Positions 46,719 through 55,438 of a stretch of 55,438 bases of DNA are shown here, one piece after another. Positions within the stretch are counted from its first letter, which is position 1, and the number at the start of each line of letters is the position of its first letter. The position numbers and the translations under genes were made by a program. The notes below the pieces were generated by a model. The model was not told where the DNA came from, did no database searches, and worked only from the letters and a program-made list of their open reading frames with translations. The stretch comes from Deltaproteobacteria bacterium (GTDB lineage: Bacteria > Desulfobacterota > GWC2-55-46 > JAJCZF01): positions 1 to 55,438 of the forward strand of contig JAJCZG010000022.1 in the NCBI GenBank assembly GCA_029262475.1, read 5' to 3'.

Positions 46719-47218
46719 CCCATCACCTCTTCTACCGTCTTACCCCTTAAAGCCGCTATCTCCTGAACGCTCCTTAACTGCCTGAGGCCGTCGATGGTAG
46801 CTTTTACGACATTATGGGGGTTATTGGTTCCAAGCGATTTTGTTAGGACGTTATGAACGCCTACGCTCTCAAGAACTGCCCTTACACCACCGCCCGCTAT
46901 TACTCCGGTACCCGGGGATGCAGGCTTCAAGACTACGCGCCCGGCTCCGTAACGACCGATGACGGCGAATGGTATAGTTCCTTCCTCGACTAGCGGCACC
47001 TTGAAGACAGCTTTCTTGGCGGTGTCTACAGCCTTTCGTATAGCCTCTGGAACTTCGTTTGCCTTACCGAGCCCTATGCCAACATGGCCGGCCCCGTCGC
47101 CAACGACGACTATGCAGTTAAAACTAAAGCGCTTACCGCCCTTGACAACCTTGGCAACCCTGTTCAGGTATATAAGCTTGTCCTTCAGGTCCTGGGTATT
47201 TATGTCGAGCTTTTCCAA
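46715..47218 (-). CDS. rpsE: Ribosomal protein uS5
   Basis: 167 residues, decoding-fidelity protein. [20 protein letters not shown] at the N-terminus, [18 protein letters not shown] and [20 protein letters not shown]. Complete. Confidence 0.98.
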   Translation of the reverse strand: MEKLDINTQDLKDKLIYLNRVAKVVKGGKRFSFNCIVVVGDGAGHVGIGLGKANEVPEAIRKAVDTAKKAVFKVPLVEEGTIPFAVIGRYGAGRVVLKPASPGTGVIAGGGVRAVLESVGVHNVLTKSLGTNNPHNVVKATIDGLRQLRSVQEIAALRGKTVEEVMG

Positions 47219-47254
47219 AAGTTTACTCCGTAAAGATAATTAAAAAGTTATTGG

Positions 47255-47626
47255 CTAAAACTGAAGACCCGCTTCCCTGGCTCCATCGGCAAGGGCTTTC
47301 ACCCTGCCGTGATAGAGGTATCCTCCCCTGTCGAATACGGCCTTGTCGATGCCTTTCTGAACGGCTATCTTTCCTATGAGCTCGCCGACCTTCTTTGCAG
47401 CTTCCGTCTTGTTCGCTACTGCGCCTAGCTCTTTAAAGGAGGCTGAGAGCGTTGATGCGGTGGCTAGCGTGGTGCCCGTAGCATCGTCAATGAGCTGAGC
47501 GTAAATATGGCTGTTGCTCCTGAAGACGTTTAGCCTTGGCCTCTCGCCTGCTGCCTTCCTGATTCTACGTCTAACCCTCGCCGACCTCTTGGCGTGTGCG
47601 GCATGTCTTTTATGTAAATGACTCAT
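47255..47626 (-). CDS. rplR: Ribosomal protein uL18
   Basis: 123 residues with [19 protein letters not shown] and [20 protein letters not shown]; binds 5S rRNA. 6 nt after rplF. Confidence 0.97.
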   Translation of the reverse strand: MSHLHKRHAAHAKRSARVRRRIRKAAGERPRLNVFRSNSHIYAQLIDDATGTTLATASTLSASFKELGAVANKTEAAKKVGELIGKIAVQKGIDKAVFDRGGYLYHGRVKALADGAREAGLQF

Positions 47627-47632
47627 ATTCTC

Positions 47633-48178
47633 TTAACCTCCGGCCTTGCCAGCCTTGCCGGCTTTCCTTCTAATAGTCTCATTATCGTACTTAACGCCCT
47701 TGCCCTTGTACGGCTCCGGCGGACGGAACGAACGTATCTCTGCGGCGACCTGGCCGACCAGCTGCTTGTCCACACCGGAGATGGTTACGAGTGTCTGCTT
47801 TTCGACGGCTGCCTTTATGCCGTCCGGGAGCGCGTAGTTGATGGGGTGTGAGAAGCCGAGGGCTAAATTCAGGGTAGACCCTGAAACCTCTGCTCTGTAA
47901 CCAACACCTATGATCTCAAGCTTCTTCTCAAAACCCTCGCTTACGCCCTTAACCATATTGGCTACGAGTGACCTTGTGAGGCCGTGTAAGCTCCTTGCCT
48001 CGCGTGTGTCGTCTGTACGCTTGACGTTAATTACGTTATCGGCTAAAACTACACTTACTTCATCGCGCACGGTGAGTTCAAGGATACCCTTGGAACCCGA
48101 TACTTTGACGTTAGTGCCGCTCTGTTCAACTTTTACTCCGGCCGGTATCTCTATCGGCTGAATGCCTATTCTTGACAT
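47633..48178 (-). CDS. rplF: Ribosomal protein uL6
   Basis: 181 residues starting [18 protein letters not shown], with [14 protein letters not shown] and [13 protein letters not shown]. Ends in Gly/Lys/Ala repeats. Complete. Confidence 0.98.
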   Translation of the reverse strand: MSRIGIQPIEIPAGVKVEQSGTNVKVSGSKGILELTVRDEVSVVLADNVINVKRTDDTREARSLHGLTRSLVANMVKGVSEGFEKKLEIIGVGYRAEVSGSTLNLALGFSHPINYALPDGIKAAVEKQTLVTISGVDKQLVGQVAAEIRSFRPPEPYKGKGVKYDNETIRRKAGKAGKAGG

Positions 48179-48189
48179 GAGTTCTTCCT

Positions 48190-48588
48190 CTAATATACGC
48201 TTAAAAGGAGCTCGCCACCAACGCCGAGTTCCCGTGCTCTCTTATCAGTCATAACACCGGCTGATGTCGAGATGATGGCAACACCCATGCCGTTTAGTAT
48301 CCTCGGGATGGAATCCTTGCCGACGTACCTCCTGAGCCCTGGTTTGCTTAAACGCTTTATCTCAACGATAACAGGTCTCTTCTTCTCGCACGGCTTGAGG
48401 TTTATCGTAAGGATGCCCTGCTTCGTGTCGTCCTGATGGGAAGAGCCTTTAATATAACCCTCCTCGGCCAGAACCCTTGCGACCTCCTGCTTTAATTTGC
48501 TGGAGGGGAGTTTTAGCTCCTTTATCCCAGCCTGCTGCGCGTTTCGTACCCTCGTTAGCATATCAGCCAACGGATCAGTCATCGACAT
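48190..48588 (-). CDS. rpsH: Ribosomal protein uS8
   Basis: 132 residues with [17 protein letters not shown] and the C-terminal [20 protein letters not shown]. Binds the central domain of 16S rRNA and often the spc mRNA for feedback control. Confidence 0.98.
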   Translation of the reverse strand: MSMTDPLADMLTRVRNAQQAGIKELKLPSSKLKQEVARVLAEEGYIKGSSHQDDTKQGILTINLKPCEKKRPVIVEIKRLSKPGLRRYVGKDSIPRILNGMGVAIISTSAGVMTDKRARELGVGGELLLSVY

Positions 48589-48620
48589 AACAAAATACTC
48601 CAGTTAAAGACTATTAAAAA

Positions 48621-48806
48621 CTACCAGCTCGATTTGGTAACGCCGGGGAGTTCTCCCTTGAGCGCCATGTTGCGAAAACAAATTCTGCAGAGATCAAACT
48701 TCCGGTAGTAGGCCTTTGGTCTTCCGCAGACCGGGCAACGGTTATACTCTCTGACTTTGAACTTATTCTTCTTCGAAGACTTGATTATTAAAGATTTTCT
48801 TGCCAA
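48621..48806 (-). CDS. rpsN: Ribosomal protein uS14, zinc type
   Basis: 61-residue short form with Cys24, Cys27, Cys40 and Cys43 (CPVC, CRIC), the zinc-dependent S14. Ends [13 protein letters not shown]. 32 nt after rplE. Confidence 0.97.
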   Translation of the reverse strand: MARKSLIIKSSKKNKFKVREYNRCPVCGRPKAYYRKFDLCRICFRNMALKGELPGVTKSSW

Positions 48807-48838
48807 ACCGATCCTCCGTACAACCCGTAGGCCTCTAG

Positions 48839-49381
48839 TTACTTCTTAAATGGCATACCGAGGTGCCTTAAGAGGGCTTTGCCCTCTTCGTCGCCTGATG
48901 CCGTTGTGTTAATAGTTATATTCATACCCCTGATGCGGTCTATCTTATCATACTCTATCTCAGGGAAGATGATCTGTTCCTGAATGCCGAGGGTATAATT
49001 GCCGCGACCATCAAAACTCTTATCCGGGATTCCTTGAAAATCCCTGATCCTCGGAAGGCTCGAGTTGACGAGACGGTCAAAGAACTCGTACATCATCTTG
49101 CCGCGAAGCGTCACCATCGTGCCGATAGGCATGCCGGCGCGGAGCTTAAAGGTAGCAATGGACTTCCTGGCGCGTGTTACTACGGGCTTCTGTCCGGCTA
49201 TCTGTGTAAGATCCTTTACGGCGAAGTCGATGATCTTTACATCCTTGGTGGCCTCGCCCAGTCCGATATTTACAACGATCTTATCGAGCTTCGGGACCTG
49301 CATGACGTTAGTGTAACTAAACTCCTTGGTCATTGCCGGGATTACTTCTTCCCTGTACTGTGTTTTTATCCTCGGGATCAT
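48839..49381 (-). CDS. rplE: Ribosomal protein uL5
   Basis: 180 residues with [18 protein letters not shown] and [16 protein letters not shown]; 5S rRNA binding. The start overlaps the rplX stop by four bases. Confidence 0.98.
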   Translation of the reverse strand: MIPRIKTQYREEVIPAMTKEFSYTNVMQVPKLDKIVVNIGLGEATKDVKIIDFAVKDLTQIAGQKPVVTRARKSIATFKLRAGMPIGTMVTLRGKMMYEFFDRLVNSSLPRIRDFQGIPDKSFDGRGNYTLGIQEQIIFPEIEYDKIDRIRGMNITINTTASGDEEGKALLRHLGMPFKK

Positions 49382-49713
49382 TTGTCGATAACCTCACCGC
49401 ATTTTCTGCAAAACCGAACCTTGCTCTTATCTTCCAGAATCTTCTTACCGACCCTGACCGGCTTCGAGCACTTGGAGCAGAGGATCATTACATTAGAGAG
49501 ATGGAGCGGGGCCTCTTTTTCGATGATACCGCCCTGCTGGTTCTGCTCGGAGGGTTTAGTATGGCGTTTCACCATATTAAGCTTCTCGATGAGAACGGTG
49601 CCCTTGGGGCCGTTGACCATCATGACCTTACCGGTCTTGCCCCTGTCCTTGCCGGCGATGACCATTATCTGATCATCCTTCTTTATCCTGAATCCTTTAT
49701 TAAGCATACCCAA
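49378..49713 (-). CDS. rplX: Ribosomal protein uL24
   Basis: 111 residues with KOW motif ([20 protein letters not shown]). The C-terminus has two Cys pairs (CSKC, CRKC), a zinc-ribbon-like tail. Assembly initiator of the large subunit. Confidence 0.97.
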   Translation of the reverse strand: MGMLNKGFRIKKDDQIMVIAGKDRGKTGKVMMVNGPKGTVLIEKLNMVKRHTKPSEQNQQGGIIEKEAPLHLSNVMILCSKCSKPVRVGKKILEDKSKVRFCRKCGEVIDK

Positions 49714-49744
49714 AACTATACCTCTTTAATATCCGTGGCTCTTA

Positions 49745-50113
49745 CTAGAGCACCTCAGGGGCGAGAGAGACAATCTTCATGAACTTCCTGGCCCTTAATT
49801 CCCTTGCGACTGGGCCGAAGATTCTGGTGCCTACCGGCTCCTTGTCCTTATTTATTATAACAACCGAATTTTCGTCGAACTTAATGCTCGACCCGTCCGG
49901 ACGTCTGATTTCCTTGACGGTGCGAACGACAACTGCCTTTACGACATCGCCCTTCTTGACCTTGCCGTCGTGGGCAGCCTCTTTTATGTTGGCGACTATT
50001 ACGTCGCCAACGCTTGCGAACTTCTTATTGGAAGCGCCAACGACTCTTATACAGTGAACCTTCTTGGCGCCGGAGTTATCAGCCACCTTAAGGCTTGATC
50101 TTAATTGAATCAT
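49745..50113 (-). CDS. rplN: Ribosomal protein uL14
   Basis: 122 residues starting [19 protein letters not shown], with [13 protein letters not shown] at the end. The start overlaps the rpsQ stop by four bases. Confidence 0.98.
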   Translation of the reverse strand: MIQLRSSLKVADNSGAKKVHCIRVVGASNKKFASVGDVIVANIKEAAHDGKVKKGDVVKAVVVRTVKEIRRPDGSSIKFDENSVVIINKDKEPVGTRIFGPVARELRARKFMKIVSLAPEVL

Positions 50114-50367
50114 TTTGCCTTCTCCAGTACCTCGGTGACGCGCCAGTTCTTACGCTTGCTGATAGGGCGGCACTGAATTATGCTGACCTTGTCATTAGCG
50201 TTGCACTCATTAGACTCGTCATGGGCCATATGTTTGACCCTTCTCTTTAAATATTTACCGTAAAGGGGATGCTTTTTAAGCGTCTCGATGGATACAATTA
50301 CGGACTTATCCATATTCTTCGATACAACGGTACCGACAAGCGTTTTCTTAAGGCCGCCGTTACTCAT
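50110..50367 (-). CDS. rpsQ: Ribosomal protein uS17
   Basis: 85 residues from the ATG at 50367 ([20 protein letters not shown]). This ATG overlaps the rpmC stop by 8 nt and has AAGGAG 10 nt upstream. The frame extends to 50391 with an Arg-rich leader that lacks support. OB-fold region [15 protein letters not shown]. Confidence 0.95.
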   Translation of the reverse strand: MSNGGLKKTLVGTVVSKNMDKSVIVSIETLKKHPLYGKYLKRRVKHMAHDESNECNANDKVSIIQCRPISKRKNWRVTEVLEKAK

Positions 50368-50560
50368 TTGTCTTCTTCTCCTTCTCGGCAATGATGGTCT
50401 TCAACCTGGCGATATCTCTTCTCTTGTTGCGTAGAGTCATCGGGTTCTCGGACTGTCCTGTCGCAACCTGCATACGCAGATTAAAATACTCTTTACGAAA
50501 ATCCGACTCTTTGGCCGTAAGTTCCTCAACCGTCATATTTCTAAGTTCCTGGGGGTTCAT
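50360..50560 (-). CDS. rpmC: Ribosomal protein uL29
   Basis: 66 residues, two-helix protein with [18 protein letters not shown] and [14 protein letters not shown]. The start overlaps the rplP stop by four bases. Confidence 0.96.
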   Translation of the reverse strand: MNPQELRNMTVEELTAKESDFRKEYFNLRMQVATGQSENPMTLRNKRRDIARLKTIIAEKEKKTNE

Positions 50561-50970
50561 ATCTCTTCTCTCTTAACAAATTTGGTCGGTAACGCGAGCT
50601 TGTGGGCTGCGAGCCTAAATGCCTCTTTAGCGACATCCAGATCAACACCCTCCATCTCATAAAGCACCTTGCCCGGCTTTACAACCGCCACCCACTCTTC
50701 GGGGGCGCCCTTACCACTACCCATTCTCGTCTCAGCCGGCTTCTTGGAGATCGGCTTATCCGGGAATACGCGTATCCAGATCTTTCCACCCCTCTTGATA
50801 TAACGGGTCATGGCGACACGAGCGGCCTCTATCTGACGCGCCGTGATCCAACCGCAGGCAGTAACTTTAAGGCCATACTGCCCGAAGCTTATATCCGAAC
50901 CCCTCAATGCCTTGCCCCTGCGCTTGCCGCGCTGCTGTTTTCTAAATTTTACTTTCTTCGGCATTAACAT
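50557..50970 (-). CDS. rplP: Ribosomal protein uL16
   Basis: 137 residues starting [20 protein letters not shown], with [20 protein letters not shown]. Close to the peptidyl transferase centre. Complete. Confidence 0.98.
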   Translation of the reverse strand: MLMPKKVKFRKQQRGKRRGKALRGSDISFGQYGLKVTACGWITARQIEAARVAMTRYIKRGGKIWIRVFPDKPISKKPAETRMGSGKGAPEEWVAVVKPGKVLYEMEGVDLDVAKEAFRLAAHKLALPTKFVKREEI

Positions 50971-51023
50971 GGTAAAAAAGCCTCTCTATATAAAAAATTC
51001 CTAATTGCAAAACGTTTAAAAAC

Positions 51024-51695
51024 TTACTTCGTGATCGTCTTCTTGTCATCCTTGGGGATGGCATTCGGATGGGCCTTGACCTCACCCTTGTATATCAGCA
51101 CTTTTACGCCGATTATTCCGTAAGTGGTGCGTGCCTCGGCGACACCGTAATCTATGTCTGCCCTCAAGGTATGAAGAGGTACTCTGCCCTCCCTGTACCA
51201 CTCGGTCCTGGCAATCTCGGCTCCGCCGAGTCTGCCGCCGCAGGTTATCTTTATTCCCTTAGCGCCCATCCTCATGGAGCTTGTGACGGCCTTCTTCATC
51301 GCGCGCCTGAAGGAGACTCTTCTCTCTAGCTGCGTGGTAATATTTTCCGCTACCAACTGCGCTTCGAGATCAGGCTTTCTTATCTCGATTATATCGATAT
51401 TTATATCCCTGCCGGTCTGGGCCACGAGCTCTTTCTTCATGACGTCAACCTCGGCGCCGCGACGGCCTATAACAAGACCGGGTCTCGCGGTATGGATGAT
51501 AACCCTTGCCTTGTCAGAGGTCCTCTCGATTTCTATCCTTGCAATACCGGCGTGGAAGAGGCGTTTCTTAACGTATTTTCTTATCTTAAGGTCTTCGTGG
51601 AGAAATATAGAGTAGTTCTTCTCTCCGTACCATCTAGATGACCAGTCCTTATAAATACCAACCCGAAAACCTATTGGATGAACCTTTTGACCCAA
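51024..51695 (-). CDS. rpsC: Ribosomal protein uS3
   Basis: 223 residues from the TTG at 51695, giving the family start (M)[17 protein letters not shown], with GGAGG 8 nt upstream and 16 nt after the rplV stop. The frame stays open to 51734, but that extension overlaps rplV. KH domain [12 protein letters not shown]. Mediates mRNA entry. Confidence 0.95.
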   Translation of the reverse strand: MGQKVHPIGFRVGIYKDWSSRWYGEKNYSIFLHEDLKIRKYVKKRLFHAGIARIEIERTSDKARVIIHTARPGLVIGRRGAEVDVMKKELVAQTGRDINIDIIEIRKPDLEAQLVAENITTQLERRVSFRRAMKKAVTSSMRMGAKGIKITCGGRLGGAEIARTEWYREGRVPLHTLRADIDYGVAEARTTYGIIGVKVLIYKGEVKAHPNAIPKDDKKTITK

Positions 51696-51711
51696 AACCT
51701 TCCTCCTCTTC

Positions 51712-52053
51712 CTACTTGCCGCTATCGTCGCCAAGGACGATGGTAATGTGGCTTGAGCGTTTTCTTATGGTAAATCCCCTGCCCTGTGCCCTCGGACGCA
51801 TACGTTTCATAACAGGACCGCCGTCAGCGAATGCGCTCTTAACGAAGAGGCTGTCTACGTCCATGTCGTGGTTATTCTCGGCATTGGCCATCACACTCTT
51901 AAGGGCTTTGGTTATCTCCTTGGAGACTGCCTTGTCGCTAAGCGTAAGTATCTTCATCGCCTCGCCGACCTTCTTGCCGCGTATCTGGTTCACAACTAGT
52001 CTTGCCTTCTGTGGACCGACCTTTAAATATTTAGCTACTACCTTGGCTTCCAT
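51712..52053 (-). CDS. rplV: Ribosomal protein uL22
   Basis: 113 residues with [19 protein letters not shown] and the exit-tunnel loop region [13 protein letters not shown]. Complete. Confidence 0.98.
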   Translation of the reverse strand: MEAKVVAKYLKVGPQKARLVVNQIRGKKVGEAMKILTLSDKAVSKEITKALKSVMANAENNHDMDVDSLFVKSAFADGGPVMKRMRPRAQGRGFTIRKRSSHITIVLGDDSGK

Positions 52054-52075
52054 ATCATATAATCCTTAATATACT

Positions 52076-52351
52076 CTACCTGCCCTTGCTCTTCTTGGAG
52101 CCGGCATGACCGTGAAATGTCCTGGTAGGAGAAAACTCACCGAGCTTGTGTCCGACCATATTCTCGGTAACGAAGACCGGGATGTGCTTCCTGCCGTTAT
52201 GCACGGCAATAGTGAAGCCGACCATATCCGGAATAACCATCGACCTTCTGGACCAGGTCTTTATAACCTTCTTTGAACCGCTCTCAATCGCCGTCTCAAC
52301 CTTCTTTATGAGATGGCCGTCAATGAACGGGCCTTTCTTTGCGGAACGCAC
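52076..52351 (-). CDS. rpsS: Ribosomal protein uS19
   Basis: 91 residues, starting at GTG with AGGAGG about 8 nt upstream. [38 protein letters not shown] and [12 protein letters not shown] are conserved. Confidence 0.98.
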   Translation of the reverse strand: MRSAKKGPFIDGHLIKKVETAIESGSKKVIKTWSRRSMVIPDMVGFTIAVHNGRKHIPVFVTENMVGHKLGEFSPTRTFHGHAGSKKSKGR

Positions 52352-52446
52352 TTTATACGCCTCCTGAAATTCTAAAAATTATTTCCGGGGTGCAAAACAT
52401 ACCCCATATTATATTCACTCTCGTTAAATGCCGGGCTACCGTACGC

Positions 52447-53274
52447 CTAGCGCTTCTTTCTTGATACTATATACTTTGAAGAATGCTTCTTCTTACTACG
52501 TGTCTTATAACCCTTTGCCGGCTGTCCCCAGGGGCTCGACGGGTGATTTCCGCCCTTGCTTCTACCCTCACCACCTCCGTGAGGGTGATCGACCGGGTTC
52601 ATCACGACACCCCTTACGTGAGGAGTACGACCGAGCCAGCGCTTTCTGCCGGCCTTTCCTATCGTTACGTTCTCGTGTTCGAGGTTGCCTATCTGCCCGA
52701 TGGATGCGCGGCAGTTAAGCTGGATAAGCCTTACCTCGTTCGAGGGAAGTTTTATATTTGCATAGTCGCCGGACTTGGCCATGAGCTGCGCGTATGCTCC
52801 GGCGCTCCTTGCAATTTGACCGCCCTTGCCCGGCTTCATCTCGATATTATGTATCCAGGTACCGAGGGGGATATTCCTTATCGGTAGAGTATTGCCGATC
52901 TTTATATCGGCGTCGTCAGAGCTAAGTATCGAGTCTCCGGGGTTTAAACCCTCCGGGGCGAGTATGTAATTCTTCTCACCGTCTGCATATACCACGAGGG
53001 CTATATTACAGCTGCGGTTCGGATCGTACTCAATGTCGGAGACCTTCGCGGGTATCCCGAGCTTACTCCTCTTGAAGTCGATAATACGATATAACTTCTT
53101 ATGACCACCACCTCTAAAACGTGATGTAATCCTACCGTTTACGTTTCTTCCGCCGGTGCGTCTCTTCGGAGCGGTCAGAGACTTCTCCGGTCTCTTCTTT
53201 GATAGCCCCTCTACTACGAGGCAGCTCATTGATCTTACGCCGGGGGAAGTCGGTTTGAATTTTCTTATCGCCAT
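52447..53274 (-). CDS. rplB: Ribosomal protein uL2
   Basis: 275 residues with [37 protein letters not shown] and [19 protein letters not shown]. Needed for peptidyl transferase activity. Complete. Confidence 0.98.
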   Translation of the reverse strand: MAIRKFKPTSPGVRSMSCLVVEGLSKKRPEKSLTAPKRRTGGRNVNGRITSRFRGGGHKKLYRIIDFKRSKLGIPAKVSDIEYDPNRSCNIALVVYADGEKNYILAPEGLNPGDSILSSDDADIKIGNTLPIRNIPLGTWIHNIEMKPGKGGQIARSAGAYAQLMAKSGDYANIKLPSNEVRLIQLNCRASIGQIGNLEHENVTIGKAGRKRWLGRTPHVRGVVMNPVDHPHGGGEGRSKGGNHPSSPWGQPAKGYKTRSKKKHSSKYIVSRKKR

Positions 53275-53342
53275 AACTACTCAGCCTTTATATAAATGAT
53301 TCAGATTTAGTATAATATCAGGGAACTTTACTTATAAAATTA

Positions 53343-53645
53343 CTACTTGGTTGCTCCGCCGCTTACAAGCTCTTCTATCGAGTCGCCCTCTTTAAGCGTT
53401 ATGTAGGCCTTCTTCCTGATAGATGTCCTGCCGGCGTGTCTGCCGAGCCTCTTTACTTTGCTCGGTACGCGCTGCGTATTTACATCTACGACATTTACGC
53501 CAAAAACCTTCTCCACAGCGTCTTTAATCTGGTATTTATTAGCCTTAAGCTCGACCCAGAAGACAACCTTATTAGCGGTCATGCCCTGATTGGCACTCTT
53601 TTCGGTAATAACCGGGCTCTTTATTATTGAATATATATCGTTCAT
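53343..53645 (-). CDS. rplW: Ribosomal protein uL23
   Basis: 100 residues with YSIIKSPVITEKSANQ and QIKDAVEKVFGVNVVDVNT. Tunnel-exit docking site for SRP and trigger factor. Overlaps the rplD stop by four bases. Confidence 0.97.
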   Translation of the reverse strand: MNDIYSIIKSPVITEKSANQGMTANKVVFWVELKANKYQIKDAVEKVFGVNVVDVNTQRVPSKVKRLGRHAGRTSIRKKAYITLKEGDSIEELVSGGATK

Positions 53646-54256
53646 TTAAGTAACGTCTCTACCTTCTCGAAGCTCTCCTTGGTCATGACAAGATACTCAT
53701 GGTCAAGCACATCGTATACGTTAATACCAGGGGTATAGAGGAATTTAACAGACCTAAGATTCCTTGCAGCGAGCTTTAAATTCTTATTCTGCTCTCCGTC
53801 TACTATAAGGGCGCTACCGATGGAGTTACCCTTGAGCACACCAGAAAGTTCCTTGCACTTGGGTTCCGAGAGCTCAAACTTGTCGAATACTCTAAGCTTA
53901 TCTTCCCTGATCTTAAGGGTTATTGCGCTCTTTAGAGCGGCCCTTGCGACCTTCTTCGGGACGTTATAGGAGTAATCTCTCGGCTTCGGCCCGAAACATG
54001 TGCCTCCGTGCCTCCATATCGGGCTCCTTGTTGTACCGGCCCTGGCCCTGCCTGAACCCTTCTGCTTCCAGGGTTTAGCTCCGCCTCCACTCACTTCGCT
54101 CCTGGTCTTCGTACATGCGGTGCCCAAGCGACGATTGGCGAGCTGCATCTTAACTACCTCGTAGAAGAGGTCCTCATTTACGGAATTGAAGATCTCCTCT
54201 GAAATATTAAGTGTGGAGCTCTTCTTGCCGTTTATATCAATTATGTCGATACTCAT
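53642..54256 (-). CDS. rplD: Ribosomal protein uL4
   Basis: 204 residues with TRSEVSGGGAKPWKQKGSGR and RSPIWRHGGTCFGPKPRDY. In many bacteria it also represses its own S10 operon. 24 nt after rplC. Confidence 0.97.
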   Translation of the reverse strand: MSIDIIDINGKKSSTLNISEEIFNSVNEDLFYEVVKMQLANRRLGTACTKTRSEVSGGGAKPWKQKGSGRARAGTTRSPIWRHGGTCFGPKPRDYSYNVPKKVARAALKSAITLKIREDKLRVFDKFELSEPKCKELSGVLKGNSIGSALIVDGEQNKNLKLAARNLRSVKFLYTPGINVYDVLDHEYLVMTKESFEKVETLLK

Positions 54257-54280
54257 AACCTGTTCTTTCGCCTTGTTAGA

Positions 54281-54907
54281 TTACTTCTTTAGGGCTTTCC
54301 TGATCTCTATTAGCGTACCTCTCGAGCCCGGTATGGCGCCCTTTAGAAGCAGTATCTCCCCGTCGTTCCTTATCCCTACTACTTCTACATTCTGTATGGT
54401 AATACGCTTATTTCCGGTCTGCCCCGGCATCTTCATACCCTTAAAGACCTTGGAGGGGCTAGAGCCCTGACCTACCGAGCCTGAAGTCCTTCCGTGCATG
54501 GAGCCGTGTCCTGCCGGGCCGCCTTTAAAGTTCCAGCGCTTTACGACACCCTGGAATCCCTTACCCTTGCTCGTAGAGGAGACATCGACAAAGTTACCTA
54601 CTTCAACGACATCGGATGTCTTAACGATGTCGCCCGGGCTATACTTGTCTATATCCGAGGTCTTAAATTCCTTCAAGTAGTAAACCGTTGGTGCGTCGGC
54701 CTTCTTTACGTGGCCTGCCAGCGCCTTATTAACCCTTGAAGGCTTCTTCTCGGAGAAGCCGACCTGGAGGGCGTCGTAGCCATCCTTGGCAACGGTCTTC
54801 TTTTGCACAATATGAACGGGCCCAGCCTGTACTACAGTAACAGGCACCTGCATCACACCCGTAAATATATGGGTCATTCCGACCTTTTTTCCTAATATAC
54901 CTTCCAT
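54281..54907 (-). CDS. rplC: Ribosomal protein uL3
   Basis: 208 residues starting MEGILGKKVGMTHIF, with VSSTSKGKGFQGVVKRW and HGSMHGRTSGSVGQGSSPSK. Complete. Confidence 0.98.
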   Translation of the reverse strand: MEGILGKKVGMTHIFTGVMQVPVTVVQAGPVHIVQKKTVAKDGYDALQVGFSEKKPSRVNKALAGHVKKADAPTVYYLKEFKTSDIDKYSPGDIVKTSDVVEVGNFVDVSSTSKGKGFQGVVKRWNFKGGPAGHGSMHGRTSGSVGQGSSPSKVFKGMKMPGQTGNKRITIQNVEVVGIRNDGEILLLKGAIPGSRGTLIEIRKALKK

Positions 54908-54951
54908 TTATCCATCCGCTTCAAAGCGTTCAAACGCTTAAATAATTAATT

Positions 54952-55263
54952 CTAGTCGAGCTTTATCTCCACATCAACACCGGCAGGCAAATCGAGCTTC
55001 ATGAGTGCGTCTACGGTATTTTGAGACGGCTCAAGGATATCCATAATCCTCTTATGGGTTCTCATCTCGAACTGTTCCCTGCTCTTCTTGTCCACATGAG
55101 GAGAACGCAGGACACAGAATTTGACTATCTTCGTAGGAAGGGGAATAGGACCTTTGATATTCGCCCCCGTCCTTCTGGTAGTCTCAACAATCTCTTTTAC
55201 AGACCTGTCCAGCAGTCTGTGATCGTAGGCCTTAAGCCTTATTCTTATACTCTGGTTCTCCAC
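54952..55263 (-). CDS. rpsJ: Ribosomal protein uS10
   Basis: 103 residues with [20 protein letters not shown] and GPIPLPTKI. First gene of the S10 block here; also the NusE elongation factor partner. Confidence 0.98.
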   Translation of the reverse strand: MENQSIRIRLKAYDHRLLDRSVKEIVETTRRTGANIKGPIPLPTKIVKFCVLRSPHVDKKSREQFEMRTHKRIMDILEPSQNTVDALMKLDLPAGVDVEIKLD

Positions 55264-55299
55264 CTTATATACTATCCTTATAGATTTAAAAAGTTAGGA

Positions 55300-55438
55300 C
55301 TACTCTATTACCTTGGTTACAACTCCGGCGCCAACTGTGCGGCCACCCTCTCTTATCGCAAACTTAAGACCATCTTCCATGGCGATCGGCATGATCAGCT
55401 CGACGTCCAGCTTTACGCTGTCGCCGGGCATTACCATC
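55300..55438 (-). CDS. tuf: Elongation factor Tu, C-terminal end (cut by window edge)
   Basis: The last 45 residues are visible: [20 protein letters not shown], then [20 protein letters not shown] and the end TKVIE, diagnostic of EF-Tu domain 3. The rest lies beyond the window. 36 nt upstream of rpsJ, so probably the same operon. Confidence 0.97.
   Translation of the reverse strand, partial: MVMPGDSVKLDVELIMPIAMEDGLKFAIREGGRTVGAGVVTKVIE

Overview
The window looks like a chromosome segment from a Gram-negative bacterium. An outer-membrane TolC-family channel, periplasmic c-type cytochromes, an ECF sigma/anti-sigma pair and an NtrY/NtrX system with a DUF4390 protein all point that way. The NtrYX + DUF4390 set, the multiheme cytochrome, the sigma-54-dependent regulators and the zinc-binding forms of S4, S14 and L36 suggest a deltaproteobacterium-like lineage (Desulfobacterota or a related candidate phylum). 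This placement is inference from gene content; no 16S rRNA gene is present.

Layout. 1-4375 (minus): purL, purF and the start of a formylglycine-generating-enzyme-fold (SUMF1) protein that runs off the left edge. 4732-6490: a small two-CW protein and a TolC-family channel. 6741-11304 (plus): two-subunit pyruvate carboxylase (pycA, pycB), then an AEC-family permease whose upstream region carries a perfect 62-bp direct repeat. 11592-14189 (plus): an unknown membrane protein joined to a GT-C-type membrane glycosyltransferase. 14312-16041 (minus): an ECF sigma factor, zinc-finger anti-sigma and Spy/CpxP-like LTxxQ protein, preceded by a sigma-E-like promoter. 16250-16848 (minus): two near-identical 166-bp units, each looking like a complete small-RNA gene with promoter and terminator, and an elongator tRNA-Met. 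17036-22375: a TolB/CsgG-like plus FG-GAP secreted protein, glycogen branching enzyme, a TPR-like protein and an ankyrin-like secreted protein. 22816-25223 (minus): a Cdd1-type helix-hairpin-helix protein, a pentaheme cytochrome and a monoheme cytochrome with 30 tandem Ala-Ala-Asn-Pro-Cys repeats. 25410-29633 (minus): a decayed PAS/HD-GYP gene, a Nudix hydrolase, a radical SAM protein and a GspE/PilB ATPase. 29719-33455 (minus): queH, ruvB, ruvA, ruvC and yebC. 33580-39357 (minus): two NtrC-type regulators, NtrY and DUF4390. 39527-55438 (minus): the S10-spc-alpha ribosomal cluster from the end of tuf to rplQ, closed by a strong intrinsic terminator.

How parts fit together. PurL and PurF serve de novo purine synthesis. 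PycA and PycB refill oxaloacetate, and the adjacent AEC carrier may move an organic anion. RuvABC resolves Holliday junctions. The cluster from tuf to rplQ is the standard ribosome, transcription and secretion block, with several start/stop overlaps that suggest translational coupling. The least explained parts are the tandem small-RNA-like units, the Cys-repeat cytochrome beside a pentaheme cytochrome, and the ECF/Spy envelope-stress unit with its recognisable promoter.
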